Shown: positions 1 to 10,967 of the stretch, one piece after another | How the letters are laid out: every line of letters starts with the position of its first letter | How positions within the stretch are numbered: position 1 is the stretch's first letter | Origin: Pomphorhynchus laevis | Lineage: Eukaryota > Acanthocephala > Palaeacanthocephala > Echinorhynchida > Pomphorhynchidae | Reading direction: 5' to 3' | Assembly (NCBI GenBank): GCA_012934845.2 | Contig: WNNJ02002688.1 | Coordinates: forward strand, 1 to 64,000 | DNA: 64,000 bases | Position numbers and translations under genes: made by a program | Notes under the pieces: generated by a model | What the model was told of the DNA's origin: nothing | Seen by the model: only the letters and a program-made list of their open reading frames with translations | The model's database searches: none

Positions 1-1285
1 AAAGCGCTACGTCACGTCATTCCAATTATAACGTGGTTGGCGTTGTTTAGTCCTTATTCCATATCGGAGCACAACTCACCAATCTACTTTTTTGTTCGCA
101 TCATTTGTAAATGATTCAAATCTGTGGTACTTAAATTAATGATTATTATTTGCATCGATAGTAGCCGCACCATCAGCTCTCATTTTAATGTGTAAAAAAA
201 TAAAAAAAATCTTTTAGTGCATGTATGATGGTATACCCTATATACTTAGTATTATATTTATTGCATTTGGCATCAGAAAAAAAGACCTGTTTTTGTTTGC
301 CGTTTCCTAGCATGAGTGGTCCTACGAGGATTCCGATGTGTAGTAATTGATTTACTACTTTTACGAGACTATTTTACCACTACTTTTACGAGACTTAATC
401 CATCTCAGTCCGAATGATGTAAACTTATCAAAAAATAACATGAAATTTAAAGCGATAAATCCAAAGTGCTATTTTAAAATTTAAAGTGATATTTCGCTAA
501 CCTCTGGTAGCATCTTCAGAAAGTTTTTCAATTTTTCAATTATTCATCTTCAATTTTCTGAAGATGTTAGCGATAGGTTAGCGTAATATCAATTAAATTG
601 AATTTAAATATAAGGTTTCAAAACTAGCTTTGATTTTTAGAAAACGTCCGTTTTCAAAATAAACTCAATTTTATTTTAAAATTAATATCGTATTTTGTAG
701 TTTTTTTGGTAAAAATAACTATAATTGCAATAATAACTAGCGCAATATTGAACTATTAACTATTGCACATTATAATAGCTTTTTTAAAATCGATAAAAAC
801 AGATGTGTCAATCCTATATTTCACTGTAGTATATAAAAGGTATGGATTATGAACCTTTTGAATTGGAACACCACACGAGAAATTATTTATTAAATGTTTG
901 AATGCAACTATAATCAGAATTTTTAAATGTTCCATTGAACAAATTTGTGCCATATATAGCTGCTACATATGTGTTATTTGAAGTAACTCATCAAGTTCAA
1001 TTTAGTAACATTTCAAAATTAATTTACTCAATAAATGTTCTATTAATTGTAACACATACGCTTTAATACTATAAGGGTATATTTGATTTGTATTTTGCAT
1101 ATGTAAAGAAGATCCATGTGAGAAATGATTATTAATGAATATTAAATTAAATAATAAATTCAAAATAATATTTAGGTATCTTAGAGCATATTAAATAATT
1201 GTTGATATCCACAAATTAAATATAAAAATAAATATTCATATTATAATAAATTATATATAAATAATTATAATTATTAATGATTTAA
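1..1285. other. A+T-rich non-coding flank
   Basis: No reading frame with protein-like composition was found on either strand. The stretch is mostly A/T homopolymer-like sequence; the only clear structure is the inverted repeat at 488-590. Further exons of the probable C1-domain gene to the right could lie here, but I did not find a convincing one. Confidence 0.5.
488..590. repeat. Imperfect 35-nt inverted repeat (hairpin)
   Basis: Arms at 488-522 and 555-590 are complementary over about 28 of 35 positions, in three blocks (GATATT, CGCTAACCT and CATCTTCAGAAA) separated by small internal mismatches, with a loop of about 32 nt. The size and the interrupted pairing resemble a microRNA precursor or the remnant of a small foldback element. 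Nothing in the sequence shows that it is transcribed. Confidence 0.6.
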
Positions 1286-1289
1286 TAAT

Positions 1290-1842
1290 AAATAAATTAT
1301 ATTCCTGCATACCATATAATATAAAATATAATACATTAAATAATGAAATTTTAAGAATTGCAACAATATGTAATGATATTGGCTTTCTTCAAAATCATTT
1401 AAATAATTTAATAGATACATATTTTAAACTAGGTTACTATAATAATAACATCAAGCAGAAAATAGTAAAATATATAAATCAACACAATAAAATAAAGAAT
1501 AAATTTAAACTCTTAAGTGGCAAATTTTTATGGATGGATAATAAATAATATACTTTGTATTAGAATAAGATACTAGATAGTTATTTCAGAGGAAATACAT
1601 CATTAGCATGTATTTGGCCCCGCTGCTATGTTGGGTAGAGGAGTTAGGGGCCGAAACCTGATAGCATAGCAGTTCCTCCTGATGACCTCTAATTCTTATT
1701 CTGATACAACGTCTGTTATTTATTAGTCAATTCATAAAAATTGAATTTTATTTAAAATTTCAATTTTTTATTTTAACTTGATATAATTTTGATCATAAAT
1801 ATAATTTTGACTAATTTTGTTAAATTTTGATTTATTGATTTT
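1290..1842 (+). mobile_element. Naiad-like Penelope element, 3' end fragment
   Basis: The first 260 bases are nearly identical to the end of the RT frame of the large copy at 10968-14325 (they match 13710-13950), followed by the same 3' untranslated region and the conserved GC-rich terminal block at about 1596-1745, then the A/T-rich tail. The fragment is 5'-truncated inside the RT C-terminal region. Its very high similarity to the large copy suggests a fairly recent insertion or a shared source. Confidence 0.85.
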
Positions 1843-1898
1843 TACTACTTCAACAGTCGAGTCAATCGATAAAAAATTCCTATTAAGAAAAAATTCAA

Positions 1899-1931
1899 TT
1901 TCCGGTCTTTTAGGAAAGAAAAGACCGGAAA
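1899..1931. repeat. Perfect 13-bp hairpin
   Basis: Arms 1899-1911 (TTTCCGGTCTTTT) and 1919-1931 are perfectly complementary with a 7-nt loop. It lies just downstream of the putative C1-gene exon, in what would be its next intron. A hairpin with the same TTCCGGTC core and a 7-nt loop occurs at 9424-9448. Confidence 0.7.
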
Positions 1932-1962
1932 GACAAAACATTAAAATAACTTATCAACATAC

Positions 1963-4900
1963 TGATTTACATGACTCGGGTCTGAAAAACGTGCGTGTTG
2001 TAAATTGATGTGCAGTAGGCATCAAAGAGTTACTGTCTTCGATTGAATTTCTTCGCGTGCTCTGTCGTGTGTTATAGAATGGCGCATCGTTCTTATCAAA
2101 TTTTTGGTTTATATCTAAATAAAAATAACTGTAACAATTCATAAATCAAATTTGACAATTATTGTTAATTCACTTAATTACAAAAAAAATAATAAAACAT
2201 TTAATATTAAATCAAAATATTTATATTAAAATAGAATATTAATACTACATAGTTTTTAAATTTAGTATTGACTGCAAATTAATCAGCCAATTAATCACTC
2301 TGGCATACTTTAAACTCAATCCTTGCTCGTTCCTCTTCGCCGTGCAACATCAATGCCAATGATTATTCGTCATTTCTCCAGACTAAAGTATCCACGTTGC
2401 TCTCTCACACCCCGGTCTCCATGCTATCCCACTCTGCCCAGTCTAATCTCATCCTTCCGGAACTCTTTCATCTTCTCCCTGTCTCACCTACAGAAGTATC
2501 ATCTGTCCTCATGTCCTTGCCCAACAAAACCTCACCTGCCGATCCCCTGCCTACCCACATATTAAAATCTATATGCTCATCGATATCCCCATTTCTCACA
2601 ACCTTGTTTAACTCGTCCATCCGCAGTCGTATCTTCCCTTCACACTGGAAATCCGCAATCGTTCGTCCCCTCCTTAAGAAACAATCGCTCGACCCTCCCT
2701 TCCTTCTAGCTATCGCCCCATTTCACTACTCCCTACTCTTTCAAAGCTCTTAGAACGCCTCATCTTAATACAAATGTCAATAACTGTTTTTCAAGACAAA
2801 ACATTTAATTGAACATATAAGTCTCGTACTGAATTTGTCTTACTTAACTTATAAAATGATCAATATAATTTTAAGGAAAATATAAATATAACCTTTAAAT
2901 TTTTATAAATTATCATAATTTTATTTATAATTGATCTTCTTCGTCTTAGCGTTTATCCCGTATGACGGGGTCCGCTTGCCACGATCGTTGACGCCAAAAT
3001 GCCTTCTTTGCTGCGTCTTTGGGCGTGAGTCCGACCATTTTCATGTCCTTAAGAAGGGTATCCATCCATCTTTTCTGTGGTCTTCCTATTGGTCTCTTTC
3101 CGTCGACCTCGATTTGAAATGGTGCCTGCGCTAATGTGTTCACGTCTGCCCTCATTACATGTCCATACCATCGCAGCCTTGATTCTCTCAGTTTGTCTGC
3201 TATGGGTGCTACGCCAAATCGCTTGCGGATGTCTTCGTTACGGACATGATCTAGGCGAGTCTTTCCTGCGATCCACCTTAGCATTTTGGTTTCCATGCAT
3301 CCAAGCTTACGTTCTGCTTCTGCTGTCATTGCCCAGCACTCAGCACCGTACATTGCTACAGGCCGTATTACGCTTCTGTAGAACTTCGATTTGAGTTTGT
3401 CTGGCATGCGTTTGTCGCACAAAACTCCAGTGGCTGCTCTCCATTTTGTCCAGCTTGCGTTGATGCGAGTGGTGACGTCTTTTGCCACTCCTCCTGTGCT
3501 GGAGATGACTGATCCCAGATATTTGAACGCAGTTGTCTTTGGCAGAAGCACGCCATTAACTGATATGCTTACATCTTCGTTCTGGTTCGTCGTCATGTAC
3601 TCTGTTTTGGCTGTGTTCAGTTTCAACCCAAACTGTGCCAGGCGATCGTGCCATTGCTGAACTTGTTGCTCGAGGTCATGTTTGTCTTTAGATACCAGCA
3701 TAACATCGTCGGCATACAGGATGGTCCATGGTGCTTGTCTTAGAAGGTCTTTCGTAATCACGTCCATAACTATGATGAATAGTAATGGGGAGAGTGCAGA
3801 TCCTTGGTGCACACCGACTGAGATTGGAAATTCTCTGGATTTTCCCGCTGCTGTTAGCACATTGCTCGTCGTTCCTTTGTACAACATCTTCACCCATTCG
3901 ATCAATTCCTCCGGTACTTTTCTGCGTCTCAAAGCGTACCATATAAGCTTATGAGGTACTCTGTCGAACGCTTTCTCAAGGTCCAGAAAAGCTACATGGA
4001 GGGGCTGCTTCTTCTCTCTGTGCTTTTCAAGGAGTAGTCTGGCTGAGTCCATTTATTTATAATTGATATATATAAATATTAGGAAGCAAACTATAAATGA
4101 TTACATTGAAATAGCAATTAATAGCAAAATAGTCGGTTTTCAAATTGAAGGTAAAACCTTGTCCTACCAAAGCTGATTTAATTAGAAATTAGAAATGATT
4201 TCAATTAAATTTGCAAAATGTAAGACGAAAATCTTTTATTAAGATTTACAGTTGCATAGTTACAGTTTTGTGAATAATGAAACATTTTATCAGGTTGTTT
4301 GAAATAATTTAAAAAAAGAAGATTATAACAATTATTTTTATACTTGATAAAATCAATTCTTTAGTGAATTGATATAAAATGGATTAAATTTGATCATTGA
4401 TAATATTATTGATATCAAAACTGGAAATAGATTAAGATTATAAAATGTAATCTTATCAATTATTATTTTTTAATCTTATTAATATTATCTTTTAATTTTA
4501 AATATTTGCTTCAAAAATAATTTAATTTTTAATAACTTAATTTTTTACGTTAGTAACTTTATTTACTTTTATGAAAATTAAACAATAGAATTATTAATAA
4601 AAATTAATACATAAATTAGTAAAATTAATTATAAGTAGAAACTCAATATATACACATTTTTGCAATTCAATTCTAAATAGCTACTTAACTCAATTCTAAT
4701 TCAATTTCACTAAATGATACTACACTATAATTTCATATTTTAATATTTTTTTACGCTTTGTCAATTAGCTACAATTCGCTTGTCGATGCAATTTGAAATT
4801 CTAGTCAATTCGTTTGTGTATCAATATTTTATTGTTACTTATAAAATTATACTTTTCAAATTATCAAGTTAAACCTTATTAGTACCTTCATCACGATGAT

Positions 4901-5222
4901 AGGTCAACGTGTGTTGATTATTATAGGTTGATTCTTGATTATAACTGGTAGCCATCATGTTTGTCAGGGTGGAACTTGTGATGTGATCCGGATCTCCGCA
5001 AAAACCGCTTAACTCTGCGATAGCCGCGGGTTTTACTGACAGTTCTACGCTAGCACTGATTACAGCCGGAGAAAATGTTGGCGTAGCGTATGATGACCTA
5101 TTTTGAATAGTAGTTGAATGTGTATTGTCTAATTTACAAATATGACGCTTCCTCTGTGGAATTGGAGGCGCACTTGGAATAGGACTGGGTTCATTATCTA
5201 ATAGTCTCTTCAGGTCAGACAT
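1963..5222 (-). CDS. Probable host gene with start of a C1 domain (two exons, incomplete)
   Basis: Exon A is 4886-5222: ATG at 5222, then 112 codons rich in Ser, Thr and Pro (starts MSDLKRLLDNEPSP), ending at a GAAG|GTACTA donor. Exon B is 1963-2114: acceptor TTTATTTAG, 152 nt, donor TCA|GTATGT. The phases fit (337 nt leaves one base, which joins AT of exon B to give Asp). Exon B encodes a basic Ser/Arg stretch (RQSTRRNS) and then AHQFTTRTFFRPESCKS, the pattern with which C1 zinc domains begin (H-x-F-x-x-R-T-F-x-x-P-x-x-C); the rest of the domain must be in a later exon, probably beyond the window. C1 domains bind diacylglycerol or membranes in many kinases, RhoGEFs/GAPs and scaffold proteins; I cannot name the family. 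A possible acceptor (TTATCTAG) lies 12 nt before the ATG, so an upstream exon or trans-splice site is possible. The 2.8-kb intron carries an RTE copy and a LINE fragment. Confidence 0.55.
2296..2777 (+). mobile_element. CR1/L2-like LINE fragment (family C), RT region
   Basis: About 480 bases match 57136-57618 of the larger family-C copy, covering the region just before and within the first RT motifs (FLTTLFNSS, FPSHWKSAIVRPLLKKQ). Both ends are truncated and frameshifts separate the readable pieces. Its higher G+C and C-rich codons stand out from the surrounding A/T-rich intron. It lies in the intron of the probable C1 gene, antisense to it. Confidence 0.85.
2920..2935. repeat. Target-site duplication, 3' side of RTE copy
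   Basis: TTTATTTATAATTGAT is repeated exactly at 4052-4067, immediately on the other side of the RTE insertion. Confidence 0.85.
2936..4051 (-). mobile_element. 5'-truncated RTE-clade LINE insertion
   Basis: The insertion is bounded by a perfect 16-bp direct repeat (2920-2935 and 4052-4067). It is 1116 bp long, 5'-truncated within the RT domain, and carries only ten bases after the stop codon, ending in GACGAAGAAG. Such a minimal 3' untranslated region with a short trinucleotide-like tail is typical of RTE elements. The perfect duplication and unbroken frame indicate a recent insertion. It lies in the intron of the probable C1 gene, on the same strand. Confidence 0.9.
2946..4052 (-). CDS. 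RTE reverse transcriptase, C-terminal 368 codons
   Basis: The frame starts inside the RT domain: FLDLEKAFDRVPH (motif A), GVHQGSALSPLLF (motif B) and ILYADDVMLV (YADD catalytic pair), then the thumb and a typical RTE C-terminal segment (MYGAECWAM, RLRWYGHVMRA, GRPQKRWMD). The endonuclease and early RT motifs are missing through 5' truncation. The ATG at 4052 is accidental: its A and T come from the flanking target site, so this is not a true start. No stop or frameshift interrupts 368 codons. It cannot be an active protein by itself because the upstream domains are absent. Confidence 0.9.
   Translation of the reverse strand: MDSARLLLEKHREKKQPLHVAFLDLEKAFDRVPHKLIWYALRRRKVPEELIEWVKMLYKGTTSNVLTAAGKSREFPISVGVHQGSALSPLLFIIVMDVITKDLLRQAPWTILYADDVMLVSKDKHDLEQQVQQWHDRLAQFGLKLNTAKTEYMTTNQNEDVSISVNGVLLPKTTAFKYLGSVISSTGGVAKDVTTRINASWTKWRAATGVLCDKRMPDKLKSKFYRSVIRPVAMYGAECWAMTAEAERKLGCMETKMLRWIAGKTRLDHVRNEDIRKRFGVAPIADKLRESRLRWYGHVMRADVNTLAQAPFQIEVDGKRPIGRPQKRWMDTLLKDMKMVGLTPKDAAKKAFWRQRSWQADPVIRDKR
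4052..4067. repeat. Target-site duplication, 5' side of RTE copy
   Basis: This is an exact copy of TTTATTTATAATTGAT at 2920-2935. It marks the 5' junction of the truncated RTE element. Confidence 0.85.
4068..4885. other. A+T-rich intron sequence
   Basis: This lies between the RTE insertion and exon A of the probable C1-domain gene. Apart from general A/T richness I see no gene, repeat or RNA signal. Confidence 0.5.
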
Positions 5223-6119
5223 TTGCTGGTGCTAGATAAAATAGATTTCGAGCATTATTGTAATGCAGATGTATTAGGTATAATTTACAATTTAATTTTA
5301 GACTGAGTGTCTTACAAGTGTAAGATATTGGAAATTGAATAATACTTTATAAAATTGTTTAAAATAATGATGCAATAATTTATATAAAATTTTTAAGGTG
5401 CACAGGGGTTCAAGGATTAAACAAATCGCAATTTATAGTATTAGACACACGAATTTTCTTTCAGTAAATTTTTTATTTGTAAAATGAATAGCTAATGTAT
5501 AGAAATACCACGATTATCATCTACGTAGCATACTATCATATTAATGGGATTGTTCACTCTGGTTAGTTATTTGCACAAGCATAAGCGTTAAAGGTTACGT
5601 CCACCAGCATAATAGATTACGTTTATTTAATTTAAAAATATTTTTTAATAAAAATATTTTTAAATAAAATAAACATATCCTGTTATATTGATGGATGAAA
5701 GCTTTATAATTGTGCAAACAACTAACCGGAGTGAACAATCTCTTTAAAATTTTCGTATAATCTTTAAAATAATAATTTTTAAATAAATTAATAAATTTAT
5801 TGTCTAGCATAACTTATTGTTTAACATAAACTCTAGACTAAACGTTCTGTAAATTTAATGTAAACGTTAGTAAAGCTATGAAAATTCATTGTTCCATTCT
5901 ATTTAGACCATTATAATTGAATCCTACGAAAGAATCGTATGCATGCATTACGATCCCACCATTATAAACTGCCGGGAAGTGCAAGTATTTTAAATATTAA
6001 AATATAAATTTATATACAACGAGTGTATTCCCCACAATGAGTGGGGAATTGTTAAATACGTCAAAAAACATTTGCACAAAAGTTGATGAATCAGATTAGA
6101 TAACTGACTCTACGTGTTT
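5223..6119. other. A+T-rich sequence upstream of the probable C1 gene
   Basis: No coding signal was found. It may hold the promoter or an upstream exon of the gene to the left. The only distinct structure is the inverted-repeat element at 5548-5740. Confidence 0.4.
5548..5740. mobile_element. MITE-like element with 31-bp terminal inverted repeats
   Basis: The terminal inverted repeats are 5548-5578 (starts GATTGTTCACTC) and 5710-5740 (ends GAGTGAACAATC), identical at 29 of 31 positions. The 131-bp interior is A/T-rich and non-coding. This is the form of a non-autonomous DNA transposon. I could not identify a target-site duplication, so the superfamily is unknown. Confidence 0.65.
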
Positions 6120-7070
6120 TATACGATATATAAATAAAAATAACGATAAATAATAAATTATTATATAAGATTTTATACAATTTATATTTATATCAAGTTA
6201 AAATTTAAAAATTGAGATTTAAAATAAAAGTCAATATTAATGAATTGACTAATAAATAACAGACGATGCATTAGTCATGTACCACAAACACATAAATAAA
6301 TTCAGCTAATTACATATTTAATATCATTATAAAATATAAATAAATTAATAAAAATAGTAATGCTAAATAAATAAATCAAAATTTAATAATTAGATAATAA
6401 ATATTTATAAATAATTGTTAAGATTTTATATAACTTAAATCAGGTTAAAATTAAAAATTTAAATTTAAAATAAAAATCAATTTGTATGAATTGACTAATA
6501 AATAACAGACGATTTAGCATAGTGAGGATTAGACTTCATCTGGAGGAACTGCTATATTATCAGGTTTCAACCACTATTACTTGATCAAACATATCAGCTG
6601 GTATGTTTGATATAAATATAAATATGTATAATTAATAGTTATAAATAATTAATAATTGTTATAAGATTTTATATAATTTATATCAAGTTAAAATTGATAT
6701 TTAAAATAAAAGTCATTTTTTTCATTGACTAATAAATAACGGACGAATATCTTCTATTTTTGGGATTTTCTCATTTTTAACTTTTAATATTTATAATACT
6801 TAACTTTTAATCTTTAATATTTTTATCTAATAATGTCGTATCAAGAATACATGTTTTCAGTATTTCTATAAGATTAATACAATTTATATTTATATTATAT
6901 TATACAATTTATATTTATATCAAGTTAAATTAAAAAATTGAAATTTAAAATAAAAGTCAATTTTTATGAATTGACTAATAACAGACAATGTTTCAGAATA
7001 TGGATTAGACGTTATAAAGAGGAACTGCTAAGTTATCAGGTTTCGGCCCCTATTTTTGAATTTTTATTTA
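6120..7070 (-). repeat. Head-to-tail array of four degenerate Naiad-like 3' ends
   Basis: Four copies of the A/T-rich 3' end of the Naiad-like family lie in the same (minus) orientation. Each contains the landmark GACTAATAAATAACAGACGA or a close variant, at about 6247, 6495, 6727 and 6977, spaced about 230-250 bp. Two also retain the GC-rich terminal block (around 6515-6575 and 7000-7060, both with the GCAGTTCCTC core on the minus strand). No RT coding remains. A palindrome (ATCAAACATA and its complement, 6584-6611) lies between the second and third units. Confidence 0.75.
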
Positions 7071-7329
7071 AAAAATTATTTTTTTAATAAATAATTGAAA
7101 CACCAAAATAACGTTAATAATAATTTTGTTCTTTCAGCGTTTATTTAATTACGACAAGATCCTGAAGAAACAAGATTTAAAAATTTAGATATAATAAAAA
7201 TTATCGATAATTGTTCGTATATAATTTTCAAATGGATATTATAGATCAACCAAGAAACTAGTTATTGACGTTTATTACAATTATATCAAAAATACAACAA
7301 TATCAAACGGGGATCATAATTAATGATGA

Positions 7330-7450
7330 ATTATAGATTGCTAGAATAATTATAAAACAAGGATTAAAAATTATCTGGCGAAACTGCTATCTTATTAGGT
7401 TTCGACATATATTCCTGCCCAACAAAGCAGTGGGGCCATTATAATAAAAA
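7330..7450 (-). repeat. Degenerate Naiad-like terminal block
   Basis: On the minus strand this reads TGGCCCCACTGCTTTGTTGG, then CGAAACCTAATAAGATAGCA, clearly related to the block at 13997-14145 but with several substitutions. It is a fifth decayed copy next to the array at 6120-7070. Confidence 0.65.
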
Positions 7451-8631
7451 AGAATAAATTCTCTAATTTATAGATTGACAATTAATATTTTTTAATTACT
7501 CCCAAGAGTAATATGTTTTATCCAATATGTATCCAAAATATTTAGATCGCTATTCGTTTAATTATTTCAAAGTAAATTTATATGAAAAATATAAATATAT
7601 CATTATAAGCTGTGCATTTTACTAATTAGTATAAATTATTAATGAAAATGGTTAAAATTTAGTCGCTGGTAAGGTTTGACTTATACTAGTACAAAAAAGA
7701 GCAGACAAAGATACGACCAAATACATGGCAATGATTATAAAGTTTAGTAACTTATTAACTACTATATTGTCTACTATTCATCTATAAAAATACATTTAAA
7801 TGTTTAAATTTATCCTTAAATGTTTTGATGATTTAGAAATTTGACTATATATATTATATATTTAAACAATACATTAACAATTTATAAATGTCTTGAACAA
7901 TAATTTGTGAGATATTATATAATATTATTTTATATTTGTGCTTATATTATAAGCATAATATTTATTCATATATTTATTATATTTATTCATATTAATTTAT
8001 ATCTAATTAGCAAATTCTAATTTGATGAATTAGGCGAAAGTTAGATGTAATACTTCTATATATATACTTCTTCGTTAATACAAATTTCCAATAAATGTTA
8101 AGCAAAATAAAATCGGCGGAGGAAACAACCCCGTCAAAGTTTAAACAAATGGTATGTTAAAAAATTGTTGTTGAACTTTTGATACACATTCACTGCATAT
8201 ACAAAGCATGTTTTTGAGAGCAATTTTTCATAACATAAATTATTTTCAATCAAACACGTTGTATATACTAATTTATTCATAGAAAATACGTAAAATTAAG
8301 TACAGAAAAAAAATTATTTAAAAATAATATTTTCAAATAAAAATATTTTTTTATCTTATAAAAAAGATAAATCTTTTTACTCAAACTCGTCATTAATTGG
8401 TTGATTAAATACAATGAATACTTTCACTTCATTTGAATTGAGGTATAAATGGAAATAATTGTTGGGTCTAAGATGATGACTATATGTAGATCATTATCTA
8501 TGATAATTCGTAAATCATATTTAAGTAATACATGCGAGTGAAATTACATTAAATGTAATGCGAAGGAGATTACAAATGTATCACATGTGAGGAAACCGTT
8601 ACGATTTTTTTTTTAATTTTTCTATCTAATG

Positions 8632-8650
8632 GAACCGTCCGTGACGGTTC
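8632..8650. repeat. 8-bp perfect hairpin with 3-nt loop
   Basis: GAACCGTC, loop CGT, GACGGTTC. It is G/C-rich in an A/T-rich setting and no T-run follows directly; function unknown. Confidence 0.6.
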
Positions 8651-9423
8651 ATTGGTGACGATTCTTAAAAAAAATTATTGGCGAAAACGGCTCGGAAATG
8701 ACCGGTGTGGATTGTACTGCAAATCTAGGTTAAAAATATGTAAAATTAGTTGTTTCAAAATGAAATATAAAAGTTTATAGATTGGCTTACTTCGTATTGT
8801 CAACGTATCTAATCATACAATTTACATTCATACACCAGGATATATTAGATGTCGTAAATATGAAGGTATTTATTTATCAACAACAGAGAAAGACAACAAT
8901 TAGCGGTTGGAGAAACTACCTATTGTAAATTTTGTGGCATAATTAATTGACGTAGTTGTCAGTGACTATGAAAATAATGCGCTTTCGGAACAGGTGAATA
9001 CGATATTTTTATAAAATAATCGTAAATTATCTTCGGCTAGTAGATATTAGACCTAATACTGATACAAGTTAGCAAACAGGCAAAAACTGGAAGCTTTTCT
9101 TAATTAACAAAAAACAAACCGACGCAGTGGAATAGTGCAAAAACATATATCAAACCCGTATCACAGAATTGTAATTTAAAAATTCAATTTCCCTTAATTA
9201 AATACATAACTGATTTATAATGGATTTATAATACACAATTGATACTAAGTCCTTAATTAAATACATAACCCATTTATTTATATACTAAACCTAGCTTTAT
9301 TAAATGCCAATATAAGTATGTGATATTCATGACTTAAAAACAAACATGTAAATCAAAATACAAAAATATTTTTTGTTTGCAACTTGAGCGAGTTTTAGTT
9401 CATAAGTGATCGAGCGGTCATCG

Positions 9424-9448
9424 ATTCCGGTCATTGATCGACCGGAAT
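9424..9448. repeat. 9-bp perfect hairpin with 7-nt loop
   Basis: ATTCCGGTC, loop ATTGATC, GACCGGAAT. It shares the TTCCGGTC core and the loop length with the hairpin at 1899-1931. Confidence 0.6.
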
Positions 9449-9670
9449 ACTAACAAAAATTAATAATTTAGGTTATTAATGCTTATAATTCAAATTGAGT
9501 TTACCTACAATTTTTGCTTTCGTCATATTGTTCGAACATTTTACTAATGTTAAAACCAGCTGTATTTTTCCATTGTTCAGCCTTTCCCGTACGACGCTGT
9601 ATTTTTCTTTATGATTGGCGATTTAGTGAGCGTTTTTAAATTTAAATAGGTTAAAAATTACGACGGAAAA

Positions 9671-10745
9671 ATGTGCAGTATAGTCGGAGGATCAAAAAGC
9701 TCCAGTGAATCGAATTTTCAAGCAAAAGAAAACAAGGTTAGTCCTATTTCGTCTAATTTTTTAATCTCAAGCACCAATGGAGAAATCCATCCTGTGCCTA
9801 AATTGGTGAATCTGGTAATAATTAGGCTTCTTCAACCATTTGAAAGGACGAATCTTTTTAATATTTTCCTAAAAGAGTTTACAAGCTCTTATAAGAAATG
9901 AATTCTATTCAATTCGATAAAATATTTAGATTCTAAAATCCGGGTTTCTTTCAGCTCTCCAGATATGGCAGCATCGTACCTAGAATTTTTCGAAACACAC
10001 CTATAAGAATTTGAATCAGGTCTATTCAGGCTACTCTGAAAATTAATAATTTTCCGCCCTTCGCAACGGATGATGATTTAAGTGATCTCACATCTGAGTA
10101 CAAAATTCACAATATTCGCCCCATCTTGGGCAAAAAAGGCCAGGCTATACCAGTAGCATTCTGTTCTACCGCAGTTGATCAGGCGGAATGCCCGGCTAAA
10201 AGTAAATGTAACCCCCTTTTTGTGGCACAACCCTTCTTTCAAAATTGTAGACGCTGACGACTTAGCATACCTCTATTGCAATGGGTGCTACCTTTGGGGG
10301 CACTGGTCCTCGAACTGCACTGAGACCCATACGTGAAGGTTTGCAGCTCTTCTGAAGTCCACGAGAGAAAATGTGCTCTCCTCCCTCTATGTTCCAATTG
10401 TGGTGGTCAGCACCCGGCCTGGTCTAGAAGATGTCCTATCTTCCAAGATTACAAATTAAGGCATTGAATACAAATTAAGGCATTAGAAAAGCTGGCAGCG
10501 GCAAAGTTTGCCAAACCGGCCCACTTTGCCGCTGTCAGCTTATCCAATTCCACCGGTTCTGGTATTACGGACACCGATATTATCAAACTTGTTGACGCAA
10601 GATTACAGATATACAAGGACGAGATTCGAGCCTTAACGAATCATCTGATAGCAAAATTCGAGGAGTCCCAGTCTCCTCCATCGACGATTCTTACCTTTTT
10701 AAAGAAAGCCCCACCCCGTTCAAAAAAGAGATCCTCTTCTAAATA
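9671..10745 (+). pseudogene. Jockey-like LINE (family J) ORF1, broken copy
   Basis: The first 76 codons (MCSIVGGSKSSSESNF...) and later pieces in other frames match the ORF1 protein of the better copy at 26767-27906: the RNA-recognition-like part, then CCHC-type zinc knuckles in a broken frame (around 10260-10440), then the C-terminal tail to about 10745. Several frameshifts and stops, including the stop after codon 76, show that it is dead. Its ORF2 continues at 14410 after an interruption by the Naiad-like element. Confidence 0.8.
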
Positions 10746-10967
10746 AGAGCTGGCTTCCTTGAAGTGGGCAAAGAAATATGATATATACTGGAAGTTGTGG
10801 CCTCAAAGGGATATAAAGACAATGCCGGTGGGCAAGTGTATTTCTGACAAATGTCAGTGTAATATGACCTATGTCAGAAATACTGAAACTATGTATTATT
10901 GGTTACGACTTTACTATTATTTTTTCTTATTTTCAAACAAGTTGTATGAATTATTAATTCTTAAAAC

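Larger units (their letters stand above)
7451..9600. other. A+T-rich intergenic sequence
   Basis: No protein-like frame was found on either strand. The stretch has two small hairpins (8632-8650 and 9424-9448) and otherwise nothing I can support. Confidence 0.5.

Noticed and set aside
3077-3954. Plus-strand frames of 60-105 codons
   Set aside because: They are antisense shadows of the RTE reverse transcriptase.
5595-5810. 71-codon minus-strand frame
   Set aside because: Its Lys/Asn/Phe/Ile-rich content is what A/T-rich DNA gives by chance, and it overlaps the inverted-repeat element.
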